A DNA stretch of 64,000 nucleotides, taken from assembly GCA_928212115.1 (NCBI GenBank), contig CAKMRJ010005634.1, positions 122,838,613 to 122,902,612 on the forward strand, given 5' to 3'. Position 1 is the first letter of the stretch. Every line of letters begins with the position of its first letter. The DNA is from Lactuca virosa (Eukaryota; Streptophyta; Magnoliopsida; Asterales; Asteraceae). A program made the position numbers and the translations under genes. This document shows positions 13,083-23,436 of this stretch, piece by piece. The notes under the pieces were generated by a model. The model did no database searches. It was not told the origin of the DNA and saw nothing but the letters and a program-made list of their open reading frames with translations.

Positions 13083-13878
13083 CTTTTGGGAGATATTCAA
13101 GATAGTTGATCTAAAGTCCTTAATATAACACCCAATACGAAATATTAAGGCTAGGACCCAACACAATACTTTTATAACTTGGAAGAGGGATGCCATAATC
13201 CAAGCTATAAAATATTTGAAGGTAGGAGAATGGCAATTCACCAATTTCCACCATGAAAACGAAATAATTTAATTAGGTTTTACTTGGATTTGAAACTCCT
13301 AGATCTTTTGAGATTCATTGAACTGTTCAATGGCATGTTTCAATCTCGATTGTGCCCTCTCAAATTTTGTGACTGGGATGCCGAGGATCACAAAACAAGG
13401 TGTGAATAACCATGCAAATATACTTGGTACCCTTAATATTTAGCCCTCAATCGATGTGTCGGTTAACCACACGCGCTCCACCGATACTATGATAAACATT
13501 AAGTTACCCTTTGCCTATCTTGTTAAATCCAGGTTAGTGAGTCGGTTACCCACACGCGCTCCACTAACGACTTAAGCAAAGTGCAAAGTGTAATTTCATG
13601 GGTTAGCACCAAATTCACATTTTCCTAAGTAACTAAGATTGGGAATTTATAAAAGTTTAGTTACTTAGTATTTATCATTAATACTTTTAATGAAGGGAGA
13701 ATTCTAGTCCTTCTCCTACCCGTTCGGCTAATGACCCTCCACCAGTCAAGGAAGAGGTGGGTGAGAGTGGACACCCATTAAACTGCCATTTTATAGGCAG
13801 TAACCTTATACCCCCTTTATAGACCGACTTCGTGAATGAGGCCTACTAACGGTAAGACTGACTTGCTCTTATACATAC

Positions 13879-13909
<31 letters not shown>

Positions 13910-14735
13910 ATAGATATATATATATATATATATTATTAACTTATAATAATATAAAGTATAAGGATTGAATTTTAACTTTTAAAATTCTAAGGGCTTAACT
14001 TGGAATTAAAGTATTCATAAGGGAAAACTTTACAAATTCCAAAACTTGAGGGCAAGTTTTGAAACTATTCAAATCTATTCAATTCCATAACTTATGTGTT
14101 TAAAGTAGTTTTAATTCAAAAACTCTTCAAGTTCCATAACTTGAGGACAAGTTATTGAAGACTTTAAACTATTAAAAGAATATGACTTTTCTTTATTCAT
14201 AACCTATGGAAATATTTATGAGTTTTATGAATCTTAAATGTGACTTTTCATATAACTTGAGGACAAGTTACAAAAACACATTTTAGAACCAACTCTTAGA
14301 TTAATTTGGATTGAAAACAACAACTGCACATAACTTTTCTATTAATCTAAGCAACTCATAAGAACAAGATAATTCAATCAAGCTTTTTCATGTAATTAGC
14401 CTAACCATTAAACTAATACAAAACATGAATCTATTGACAATTATATTTGAAATTGGATTAGCATGAACATTACCACATCAAAAACAGGTTTATAAATTGA
14501 AAAACAGCTTAGGGTAATGTTCCTAGTCCAATTCTAGCCAAAACAGTCGAAGATATGTTGTCAGGGGCTCCTACTCGTCGAGTGTATGAACCTACTCGAC
14601 AAGCAGTATGATTTTCTTCATGGAATCGGCGAGTCCATCAGTGGACTCGGCGAGTCCAGTGCCCAGACAGTCAGAAAATCGATTTTTTTCAGCTTTTTCA
14701 GCAATTTGCATCAAGTATAATTGAAAACAAGCCTA
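13083..14735 (-). other. Leader of element A with several dyad motifs
   Basis: This is the region between the primer site and gag on the minus strand. It is conserved in order with the leaders of D (53600-54986) and C (40080-41249). It carries the GGTTAACC-containing motif at 13455-13484 and 13537-13570, a conserved block around 13690-13860 ('cttcgtgaatgaggc'), three AACTTGAGGRCAAGTT palindromes (14043, 14138, 14254) and ACTCG-N-CGAGT dyads at 14573-14583 and 14643-14657. No ORF is conserved, so a role in RNA packaging, dimerisation or translation is possible but inferred. Confidence 0.65.
13872..13934. repeat. (TA)n microsatellite
   Basis: Roughly 60 bp of nearly uninterrupted TA dinucleotides in the leader of element A. 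The matching place in D (54355-54375) has only a short run. Confidence 0.9.
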
Positions 14736-14748
14736 GGCTTTGATACCA
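14736..14748 (-). other. Primer-binding site of element A
   Basis: The minus strand reads TGGTATCAAAGCC, one mismatch from the usual complement of initiator tRNA-Met (TGGTATCAGAGCC), next to the LTR at 14750. Confidence 0.85.
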
Positions 14749-14749
14749 C

Positions 14750-15518
14750 TGAAGGGTTTTGAGCATTCTAACACTCCTAAATGTACATGCAACCCTAAAT
14801 ACCTTGGATCTATGTTTTCTCTATTATACATGCAAATATGAATATTCCAAGGTATTATCCTAACTAGCATACAAAACATTGATTCATATGGAATAATACA
14901 AGTTAGAAGACATACCTTTTGATGTAGCTTGATTCCATGGAGATTAAGAGCCTAGTGCCTCAAGTGTGACACCTCAAATGGTTCACACAACATCAAATGC
15001 ACTTGGAATAACTTAGAGAGAAATGAAAACTTCATGAAATCGGCTAGCCCTCACCTTTCCTTCATAGTCTCTCATGGTGGCCGATTTTGACAAGAATAAG
15101 ATGTTTATATAGTGTGTCACAATTAGGGTTACGCCATGTAAACCCTAATTGTCATGGCCTTTCATTTCCATGATCCATGGGTACAAAAACACCATGGAGC
15201 ATCCTATGGGTTTTAGCCCAACTTGATAATCCATGGAGCATTAGCCCACTATACAAGTATGGATGATTTACACAATCAACCCATATATTTAATTAGTCTC
15301 CTTTTGATCACTTAATTAATTCCAAATTAATTCTTGATCAATACTAATTAAATAATCTTATTAATATATTAGTACTTATAATATATTAGCAAACCTTAAG
15401 GGTTATTTCTCTCATTTTAGTCTATCCAAATGCATGATGCCATGCAACCCAAATGGACCATGCCAATCAGGTCAAGTACATACCAAATATAGTTGTGGAC
15501 TTAGACACTAATGCAACA
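14750..15518 (-). repeat. 5' LTR of element A
   Basis: Near-identical to 7769-8538. The minus-strand TATA-like CTATATAAA lies at about 15104-15112. It is followed on the right by the target duplication TAGGC (15519-15523). Confidence 0.9.
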
Positions 15519-16343
15519 TAGGCTGTATTTAGTAAGGTGTTTAAAGTGGGATTTCCAAACAGTATACTTTGTATACCAAACAGACCCTACCTCCGATATG
15601 ATCCTACCTGGTTGTTCCTTACTTGATAGATCTTGAAGTAGACTTTGAATTAATGATGAATTTAGACTAATAATTAGTCACAATAAATATCAGACTAAGA
15701 CTTAGTGATAATTATACTAGGTTACGTTTAAGGAAAATGCAGTTGCTAGGAGCGAAGTGTTGTCCGAGTTTCGAGTCATCACTTTAACAAGTTAGTGCAT
15801 AGTCCCTTTCATGAACATGAATTTAATACAAGTATTAATTAAAGTATTAAATATATGTTTATGTGTGAGATATTTGGTATTGCCTAAAGTACGTGTTAAG
15901 AGCATATCTGATAATATATGATGATTTAGGACTTACAGAATAAACCTAAATTAATTAAGATGAATATCCGGTAGTATCTCCTTATGAGTACGGGTGAGAT
16001 ATAAATGGTGGGTAGAACTTTAAACTTTACCATTGATCCGAGAACATGGATTAGACATAGTCTTTCGTCCTTAGTCCGAGAGTATGGAGAGTGCATAGTT
16101 TTTTATTAATCTGAGAGCATGGATTAGACATAGTCATTCGTCCCTAGTCCGAGAGTATGGAGTGGGCATAGTCATTTGTCATTGATCCGAAAGAATGGAT
16201 TAGACGTAATCGTTCATACCTGATTCGGGAGTATGGATTAGGTAAATCCATTCATTTTAGATCCGAGAGTATGGATTTTGTCGTTGTGAGGATCGACGTA
16301 GTGGGGAAAAGTTCTTATATGAGGTGAAATTGTATCCTGCGAG

Positions 16344-16405
<62 letters not shown>

Positions 16406-16770
16406 ATAACATTGTGGGATTGAAATCCCTATGTACTCACCAGGTTTGCCAAACTGACCCACTCATTTTATTGTATCACAGGTAGCGATATTAAAGATAT
16501 ATTCTGCTTAGAGATTCAAGGAGTATTAGTCCACCAGTTTAATTACTGTAAGGCTTGTAATATTTCGTTATGCTTATGTTTCTATATTAACAATGACATC
16601 CCAATGTTTTAATATAAATAAAATACATTTCTTTGGAAATGCTTTGATAATATCATTATCATATTTTTGGGAACAAATTCCGCAATATTATTCTTCAAAA
16701 ATGATACTCTGATTTTTAAATAAGCATAAACAAATCGGTCTTTTCTGGCCGTGAAAATGGGGATGTCACA
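15519..16770 (+). repeat. Family-B LTR, right part
   Basis: Continues the B LTR interrupted at 7768 and aligns with 23880-25045 and 28010-29198. It includes a tandem-repeated 'ccgagagtatgga' tract (about 16030-16275), a (TA)n run and the terminal block ending GGATGTCACA at 16770. No primer-binding site follows, so this is a solo LTR or a 3' LTR rather than a 5' LTR. Confidence 0.8.
16348..16402. repeat. (AT)n microsatellite in B LTR
   Basis: About 55 bp of AT dinucleotides, at the position where the other B LTRs have only a short 'acatatatatgtg' stretch (24700 and 28830). Confidence 0.9.
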
Positions 16771-17580
16771 TTGAATCCGATCACAAAGTTGTGGAAAGGA
16801 AAGAAAAGAATAAAGAAAGAAAATCAAGATTTAAAAAGATGATGAAAGAAAGAAAGAAAATTTGGAAACAAAAGAATAAACCAATGAATGTTAAACCTCA
16901 AGATGTTGCTCATAATTGTTCTTGTTTGCCATATCATGTTCAAAATCATAAGTCTAACAAAACATTAAGATCTCTTAATCGGAAAGATTATACACCACAG
17001 GTTTCAAATACAAAACCTCATTTTAGTCCAAATTCATTTATTCAAAAAGTGAAAAACCAAACAAGATCGTTACTAAACAAAGCTCTTTTTCACAGAAAAC
17101 TAATGTAAATCAATCATGTGTTCAAAAACAAGTTGTTTCAAATCCTGATGTTGTGTTAAAGAAAATTTTGTCAAAGCAAAAGAAAGAATAAAAGAATTTT
17201 GTGAAGATCTTAATTCCAAAAGCTAAAACTTTTAGTTAAAGGAAAATACCAATGGTTGAAATCAATTTGTGTGATAAAAAGGGTAAAGTTTTTAAAACCA
17301 TGCAAAATGTGAATAATGTTTTGGTTGCAAAATCATTTTGGGTTGATAAGACCAAATTTTAACTTGTTGTTAATTCCAAGTCTAAAATCTCACAAGGGCC
17401 CAAGTTGGTTTGGGTTCCTAAATTGACTTAATTGTGCAGGTGATTCAGAACGAGCAGTATGATTCGGAATGGTACATTGATAGTGGTTATTCTCTTCGTA
17501 TAATTGGAAGGAAAACATATCATAAACATTACAAGATCCTTCCTCTTCTTGAATCTCCCATTAAAAGCTTCAAGGATTAA
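16771..17580 (+). pseudogene. Copia gag-protease remnant
   Basis: Plus-strand DNA encodes a lysine-rich stretch (frame open 16791-17108). Then, across several frames with stops, come the typical Copia segments GPKLVWVPK (about 17395-17425) and a protease start WYIDSGYSLRIIG (about 17470-17510). In the family the last motif is WYxDSGCSRHMTG, so the cysteine and histidine are lost here. Stops at about 17360 and 17428 and frame changes make it non-functional. No LTR is recognised next to it. Confidence 0.7.
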
Positions 17581-17889
17581 CAAGACTTGCAAGGAAAGAA
17601 GGATGAACAACATTGAGGATATGGTTTAGGGTAAAGGGTGCTTGGATAAGGAGGTTGATCATTTGACCTAAATCTTGGATGGATGCTTTTAAATACGAAG
17701 CAAACCCCAAAATATTGTGCTTGGGCAGCAACCGAGACCGTGCCGTGGGCTGCCTGGACTACCAAAGCCCAAACACCATACAATAAAAACACCTCATTCC
17801 TTTCACGTCCACATTCCACCCGTTAAGGTCCAAGAACCTCATTTGATCAATTTTTAAGACTGAAATATAATATCATGAAACCGATTGTT
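17581..17889. other. No recognised feature
   Basis: An 80-codon frame on the minus strand (17577-17819) crosses this stretch, but it has no motif I can place. It lies between two Copia fragments of opposite orientation and may be worn Copia sequence. Confidence 0.4.
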
Positions 17890-18140
17890 AGACTCTATTA
17901 TCTCCTTTTACGTTATATACATGAGGAAGTGTCATAAAAACATCATCGGAAAGATCACAATAAAGGAAAGCATTATTAATTTCTAACTGATTCATAGGCC
18001 AAGAATTATTAACAGATAAAAAAATCACACTTCAAACCGTTATAATTTTGGCAACAGGAGAAAATGTTTCTTGATAATCAACACCATCTCTTTGACTATA
18101 TCCTTTTGCAACTAGCCTAGATTTATATCTATGGAACCCA
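17890..18140 (-). pseudogene. Copia reverse transcriptase remnant
   Basis: The minus strand encodes RLVAKGYSQRDGVDYQETF followed by SPVAK (about 18125-18040). After a stop comes NNAFLYCDLSDDVFMTLP (about 17990-17930). These are the conserved Copia RT stretches usually read as KARLVAKGF...DYxETFSPVAK and (D)VxNAFLxGxLxEEVYMxxP. The aspartate of the D-V motif is replaced and a TGA interrupts the frame. This copy lies opposite to the gag-protease remnant just upstream, so the two are not parts of one undisturbed element. Confidence 0.75.
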
Positions 18141-18566
18141 TTTAACAATTGGTTGGTGCGGAATATGAATAAACATGAATATAATTGATGTAACAAACTA
18201 AAGAACATGTCGAGTCAAAGGATATTCTTAGATAGAAAGAGCATAAATAATACGTGAAGAAAAAGTGGATGGGGGAGAGGAATTCCCAACCACACTTTAT
18301 CTAAACTAACGTGACTATATATTTTGGTGCAACAGAAATAATTACCACATCCTCCACTTTATATACTAGTAAAAGGAATATGCCTTTACATAAAGAGAAG
18401 GTTTGTTGGTGATTTGTATCACTTATATTATTTAAGTTTAATAGGATTAATTTGTTTATCAATAATGTATTGATAAAATATTAAACAAGTTAGGGTGGTT
18501 GCAAAGTGCACATTCTTTAAATTTGTCTTGGTTGAAAGTACACTGCTATTTAGGGGCAAACCCCCT
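18141..18566. other. No recognised feature
   Basis: AT-rich DNA. No ORF, repeat boundary or RNA gene is recognised. Confidence 0.5.
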
Positions 18567-18660
18567 TAACTGACGGGGGTCCGAAGGCAGCGCCCCTGCT
18601 AGGGGGTCCAAGGGGCGGCATCCCATGACAGGGTCCAAGGGACAGAGCCCTTGGATGGGG
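18567..18660. repeat. GC-rich short tandem repeat island
   Basis: In AT-rich surroundings, three units of the form GGGGGTCC-(A/G)AGGG-(G)C-RG-YGCCC follow each other. Each unit can fold on itself because the GGGG and CCCC blocks are complementary. No gene is associated. Confidence 0.6.
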
Positions 18661-19150
18661 TCGAGCTGGTTTTAAGATGGTTAATGACAGTTTGTGACCG
18701 TTTTAAGATGGTTTTGTTTGGGTTATGTTGCTTGATCAAAAATGCATCCGAAAATCCGAATTTTAGAAAATGAACACGGTTTTGTGATCTGATTTTCAGA
18801 CCCGACTTTAAGATGGGTAATGACAATTTGTGATAGTTTTTAGACAGGGAAGTTAAGTTCTTATAACCATCTAATGAAAGTTGTTTGAACAAGAAGTTGT
18901 CCTGATTTATTAATCATTTCAAAATCAAATTGGTACACACTACATCATAACATCTTCTTAATTCTCTCTTCTAGAACATTAAGTTTTATCCGATTAAAGA
19001 TTTTCAAGTGTACCCTCGAAATGCTTTAATTTGAAAGTGTTTCGCAACTCTTATTGATTCAAGCATTCTATTACCCCGATATTCTAACACTAAATATATT
19101 TTCGCAACCCATAAATATTTTTGCTAATAAAAAAATGATATGTTGCTTAC
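18661..19150. other. No recognised feature
   Basis: Two copies of a short stretch like 'aagatggttaatgaca' (18675 and 18810) suggest worn duplication. Otherwise it is AT-rich and featureless. Confidence 0.4.
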
Positions 19151-20625
19151 TTCGAAAAAAATATTTTATTTCAAAAAGATATATTTTCACAGATTTTCGG
19201 ATGTAACCATATGTAGAAATTTAGGTGTTGTTTGTTATTTCGAAGCGAAAATTCCTGAAGTCTGCGGACCACCTCCGCAACCATCTGCAGCAGAAGAGAT
19301 GGACTAAACGGTTGCAACCTATAATAAGAAACCTGTTTGTTTTTTAATATCAGCATACTGCTGCAAAAAACCAAAATTTAAATAACTGATTTTACAAATC
19401 TAAAATAATCTTTCAACGCCGATTACCAAAATAAATATTAATATTCAAACTTAATCATCTTTTCATATAAATGTAATTCAAATTTTATACTCCAAAATCA
19501 AAGCATCAACATTTGATTACCAAAATAAATATTAATATTCAATTAGCAAACTAAAAAATTCATGTTCAATTTTACCGTATCGATACCAAATCACAAAATC
19601 CAAAAGTATGAAAGTGTAATTAGGTGGGTAGGTTATTTCCTTTGGCGAGCTTTAGGATTTCATTATACATCTTGACAATTTCTTGTATGTGGCCTCAATT
19701 TCTTCATGTTTCAACTTTCAACTTAGGTCTTCTTTCATCTCCTCGCGAACAATAACCTACAAAGCAACAATAACCAAGTTTACATCTAATTAAACATCAA
19801 TCCATATCATTCATTAATAGTAATGTACTTTCAACTAACAATGACCAAGTTTACACCTAATTGAACATCAAAAAATACCATTACATTAATAGCAACATAC
19901 TTTCAACTTGAATAAAAAAAACTAGCAATAATTAATAACATCATACTTTCAACTTGAAAAAAAGGTATAACAATTAATAGTAACATACTTTCAACTTCAA
20001 AAAAACATCATAAACAACTAAAAACAACAATAACCAAGTTTAAACCTACTTAAACATCAAGCCACCAACAAAAAAATTAAAATAATACTATTTCAACAAT
20101 AATCTTATCACATTTCAACAACAATCCATGACATTTTAGCAAAAAATTATAACATTTCAACATAATGTATGACATTTCAACAAGAATGTATCACATTTTG
20201 ACATAAATTTGTGACATTTCAGCAAGAAGTAATCATTAATCAAGATAAAAAAACAACATCAACAAAGATTTGACAACATCAACAATATATAATCAAGATT
20301 CAGCAAGAAAAAAATCGAAAAAAAGGTGAAGCAACGATTCAACAAGAATAAGCGAAAAAAGAAAAACAAACATACCTGATGAAGGGGGACGAGGAAGGAG
20401 GTTGTGCCGACGAAGGAGGCTGCAACGACAGGCGGATTCGACTGAAGAGGAAGCAGTCGGAGTCGAGGAGAGAAGTAAAGGGTGTGGCGCGAGGGTGAAG
20501 CAGCGACAACAAGAGTGGACCGGCGACGACGACTGCATGAGGACGATGCGAGCTGCGATGAGTCGATGGGGACGAAAGAACGATGGGAGATGGGAGCTGA
20601 GCGGTGTTTTTTTTTTCAATGTGTC

Positions 20626-20671
<46 letters not shown>

Positions 20672-20790
20672 GAAGAGGTTTGAAGAGCCAAACCCAATGC
20701 TGTGTGGTGCAAAGGACGTGCAAATGTTTTTAAGCATGAAGACTTCTTAAAAACAAACTGTTTCGAGAAGGAAAATGTTGTGCGTGTGCT
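19151..20790 (-). other. AT-rich tract with a GC-rich Pro/Ser island, possible gene or transposon relic
   Basis: On the minus strand, a GC-rich stretch (20620-20380) holds an open Pro/Ser-rich frame and meets a perfect splice-donor-like CAG|GTATGT at about 20372. Around 19757-19640 there is a candidate acceptor and a short charged stretch beginning VIVREEMKEDL, soon broken by stops. Between them lie imperfect 'ccaagttta...actttcaactt' and 'acatttcaacaa' repeats. The pieces may be a pseudogene or a captured exon in a dead DNA transposon. I cannot name a family. Confidence 0.3.
20629..20669. repeat. Poly-T run (41 bases)
   Basis: An uninterrupted run of T next to the GC-rich island. It lies 5' of the minus-strand frame, so it is not a retrogene poly-A tail for that frame. 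Confidence 0.95.
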
Positions 20791-20850
20791 GCGCCGCGTA
20801 ACAATATTAAGTTGTCAAAAAAATTCTTTAAAAAAACGAATAGCGTCTTA

Positions 20851-21154
20851 GACTATTTTAGTTAATCAATTTTTATTATTATTAAACTTGAACTTAATTA
20901 ATTGAATTAGACTTGTTTATCTTTTAATTTTTTAAAAATCTTGAAAATTGTTAATAAAATTTGACTTGTTTACTTTTCATTAATATATATTGATAATCTA
21001 TAGACTATTTTAGTTAATCATTTTTTATTATTATTAAACTTGAACTTAATTAATTGAATTAGACTTGTTTATCTTTTAACTTTTTAAAAATCTTGAAAAT
21101 TGTTAATAAAATTTGACTTGTTTACTTTTTATTAATATATATTGATAATCTATT
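20851..21154. repeat. Two-copy 152-bp tandem duplication
   Basis: 20851-21002 and 21003-21154 are nearly identical (only a few substitutions), each starting GACTATTTTAGTTAATCA. It is AT-rich and has no coding sense. The high identity points to a recent duplication. Confidence 0.9.
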
Positions 21155-21629
21155 ATTATATATTATTGGTTTTCGTGCTCAACTAATCCACATGCTACCC
21201 AACCGGAGATATAAAATTATAATACTAGTATTTGTGATTATTACTTCACTATCAACATCACAATTATATTCACATTTTTGCCCCTCTTTGCTTTTGCGAT
21301 TATTTATTTCAGTTATATACAAAAAACATCGCTTAGACTATTCTTTAATCTATTAGTTTTTAGTTTTTAGTAAAATTTATATATTGTTCCATAAACCATT
21401 TTTCACATTTTTTTTTCACTTAAATAACGTCTTTTCACTTGAACAAATGAACCTAATTGGTCAACTATTAGATGCAGTAAATGCTCCATTCCCATTTAAC
21501 GTGACATTGTTACGGCAAAATTAAAATAATAAAATAATAAATAATAAAACAATAAAAAAACGAATTTATAATATACCTATATTTGGGAAAACTTTAAAAT
21601 TATTTTGAAAAAAAAAAAAACTCCTAACT
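21155..21629. other. No recognised feature
   Basis: AT-rich, with several A and T runs. No gene or repeat boundary is recognised. Confidence 0.5.
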
Positions 21630-21638
21630 TATCTTTTA

Positions 21639-22788
21639 GGGATAATGACTTGAGAAGGTAATCAACTATATCCTTTGTACATATTTGGTCACTTAAATTT
21701 TTTTTTTTGCACTCTTAACCAATAAGTTTATTTATTTTTTTTATTTAAAACATACAATTATGACCAGTAATAGAAAGTTTTTCCGGTTTTCGGTGTCTTT
21801 TCCTGCAAAGTATGATTTTTCCGGTCATCTTCTCAGGCCAAAATAGCTTTCCGGCGAGTTGAGTTTTTGACACATTTTTTCAGATTTCTTGTTTCTCTCT
21901 TTCTCTCTCTTTCTTATATTTTGTTTCCAGATTCGTAGGTTTTTGTGTGTTCTTGTTCTTAGAAAGATTTCTGAAACCCTAGAATTTAAAAATCAAAGCT
22001 GATGAACAACTTGAACTCAAAGCTGCCATGGAAATTGAAAAAAAATACTCATCAGAAATCGAAACTAGTAAAAGGGTTGGTGTCGATTTTATGTTTGGAA
22101 AAACTCATCAGAGACAATTTCTTTTTGGTTGTTTGTAAAACCTCATTAGAAATCGAAGCTGATGAAGGGGTTGTGTTCATGGTTGAAGAACACACCCCAA
22201 AAAACGATTTCAATTTTTGATTTCTCCACACAAACACCATGTGAAATCAAGTTCATCCATGATAGATTTTGAGTTTATCCATGGTAGTTTTTCAGATCTC
22301 GTTTCTAAAACCCTTCATCTTCCTCGAGTTTAAACCCTTCATCCATGGCAGATTTCGATTTTGTTTCTTGAACCTTTAATCTTCCTCGAGTTCAAACCCT
22401 AACTCACTTCTGATGATGAACAAACTCTAACAAGAATCAAATATTTGAATAATTTTGTATGTGTGTGTTCTTCAACCATGAACACATACAAAAACCCACA
22501 AATCTGAAAAAAAAGATAAGAAATAGAGAGAAAGAGAGAAACAAATAAATCTGAAAAATATGTCAAGAACTCAACTCGTCGGAAAAGCTATTTTGGCCGG
22601 AGAAGATGACCGAAAAAATCATACTTGGCCGGTATAGAGGCCAGAAACCGGCAAAACCTTCTATTACCGGTCATAATGGTATGTTTTAAACAAAAAAACA
22701 AGTTTAATGCTTAAGAGTGCATAAAAAAAGTTAAGTGGCCAAATATGTACAAATAGTATAATTGGTTACCCTCTCAAGTCATTATCCC
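21639..22788. mobile_element. Mutator-like element (MULE/MITE), 1150 bp, long terminal inverted repeats
   Basis: The ends are GGGATAATGACTTGAGA at the left and the reverse complement at the right. Inverted similarity continues for about 310 bp (21639-~21952 and ~22482-22788), including CCGG-rich blocks and a pyrimidine tract. Nine-base flanks TATCTTTTA (21630-21638) and TATCTTTAA (22789-22797) match at eight positions, the length expected for Mutator-type insertion. The interior (22000-22440) has no transposase, so the element is non-autonomous. It contains its own small direct repeats around 'cttcatcttcctcgagtt' and 'atccatgg'. The 72- and 62-codon frames there are not convincing genes. Confidence 0.85.
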
Positions 22789-22797
22789 TATCTTTAA

Positions 22798-23436
22798 CTT
22801 TTCAAATCCATCATTTTACAAGTTCAAGTCCATCGAATTTGCAAGTTCAAAAAAAATGTAACATTTTTTTTAACACAAAGTATATCTGAAATCCTTTATT
22901 TTTTATTTTATAAAAACACATTGTGTACACTTATGTTAACTAGTTAGATACAATAAATTATCAAAATGGATTACACGTAGTAAAATATACAATGATCTGA
23001 ATGAGACGTTAAGATCACACCTACTAATTTCTACATCTTTGTTGGGTTTATCCAGAGTAAAACACATATGACAAATAAAAAGTAAGCTACAAGAGGTTAG
23101 TGACTAACTTACTCAACATAAACACATAACATTAGTTATATTTAATCACATTATTAACACACAAGTTGATCACATAATGTCTTTCATATAACTCCATATA
23201 AACTCGTAATAAGTCTAACAAATATTGGTTCCCCAAATAATGAGTTAGTAACTAGTTAACAACAATCTGCAATATCCTTTCCTTACTGCAACACTATAAC
23301 TACACAAATAGATATGGTATTATGGATACTCAAGCCACCATTATCATGTAACATTATTACCTCCATGATATTACCACCACTAAGGTTACCATTATACTTT
23401 AATAATGTTTTTCCTATGGCATTACAGCCACTCAGG
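22798..23436. other. No recognised feature
   Basis: AT-rich flank between the MULE and the family-B element. No ORF or repeat edge is recognised. Confidence 0.5.

Larger units (their letters stand above)
7769..15518 (-). mobile_element. Element A: complete non-autonomous Copia-type retrotransposon (7750 bp)
   Basis: LTRs of 770 and 769 bp (7769-8538 and 14750-15518) flank an interior with a primer site at 14736-14748 and a polypurine tract beside 8538, both on the minus strand. A perfect TAGGC duplication brackets it. Reading on the minus strand come an untranslated leader (14735-13083), a broken gag (13082-~12440), and ~3.9 kb with no open frame that still aligns to Copia pol in places: an EAMAGP-like stretch at 11042-11080 and the pol C-terminal end near 9440. 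Element C (30581-46706) has the same organisation and, without its CACTA insertion, nearly the same length. The family cannot make its own reverse transcriptase and presumably uses one from a relative such as D. Confidence 0.88.

Noticed and set aside
20402..20733. Plus-strand frames ending in long poly-Phe
   Set aside because: They read through a 41-T run. The Phe tail is a microsatellite artefact.
19218..20765. Possible PIF/Harbinger-type transposon from 'ggtgttgtttgtt' to 'aaacaaactg'
   Set aside because: The two ends are only loosely complementary and no three-base TWA duplication could be placed, so I did not call an element.
22002..22240. Small frames on both strands inside the Mutator-like element
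   Set aside because: They lie in the repetitive core ('gctgatgaa' and 'atcagaaatcgaa' repeats) and no transposase or captured gene can be recognised.
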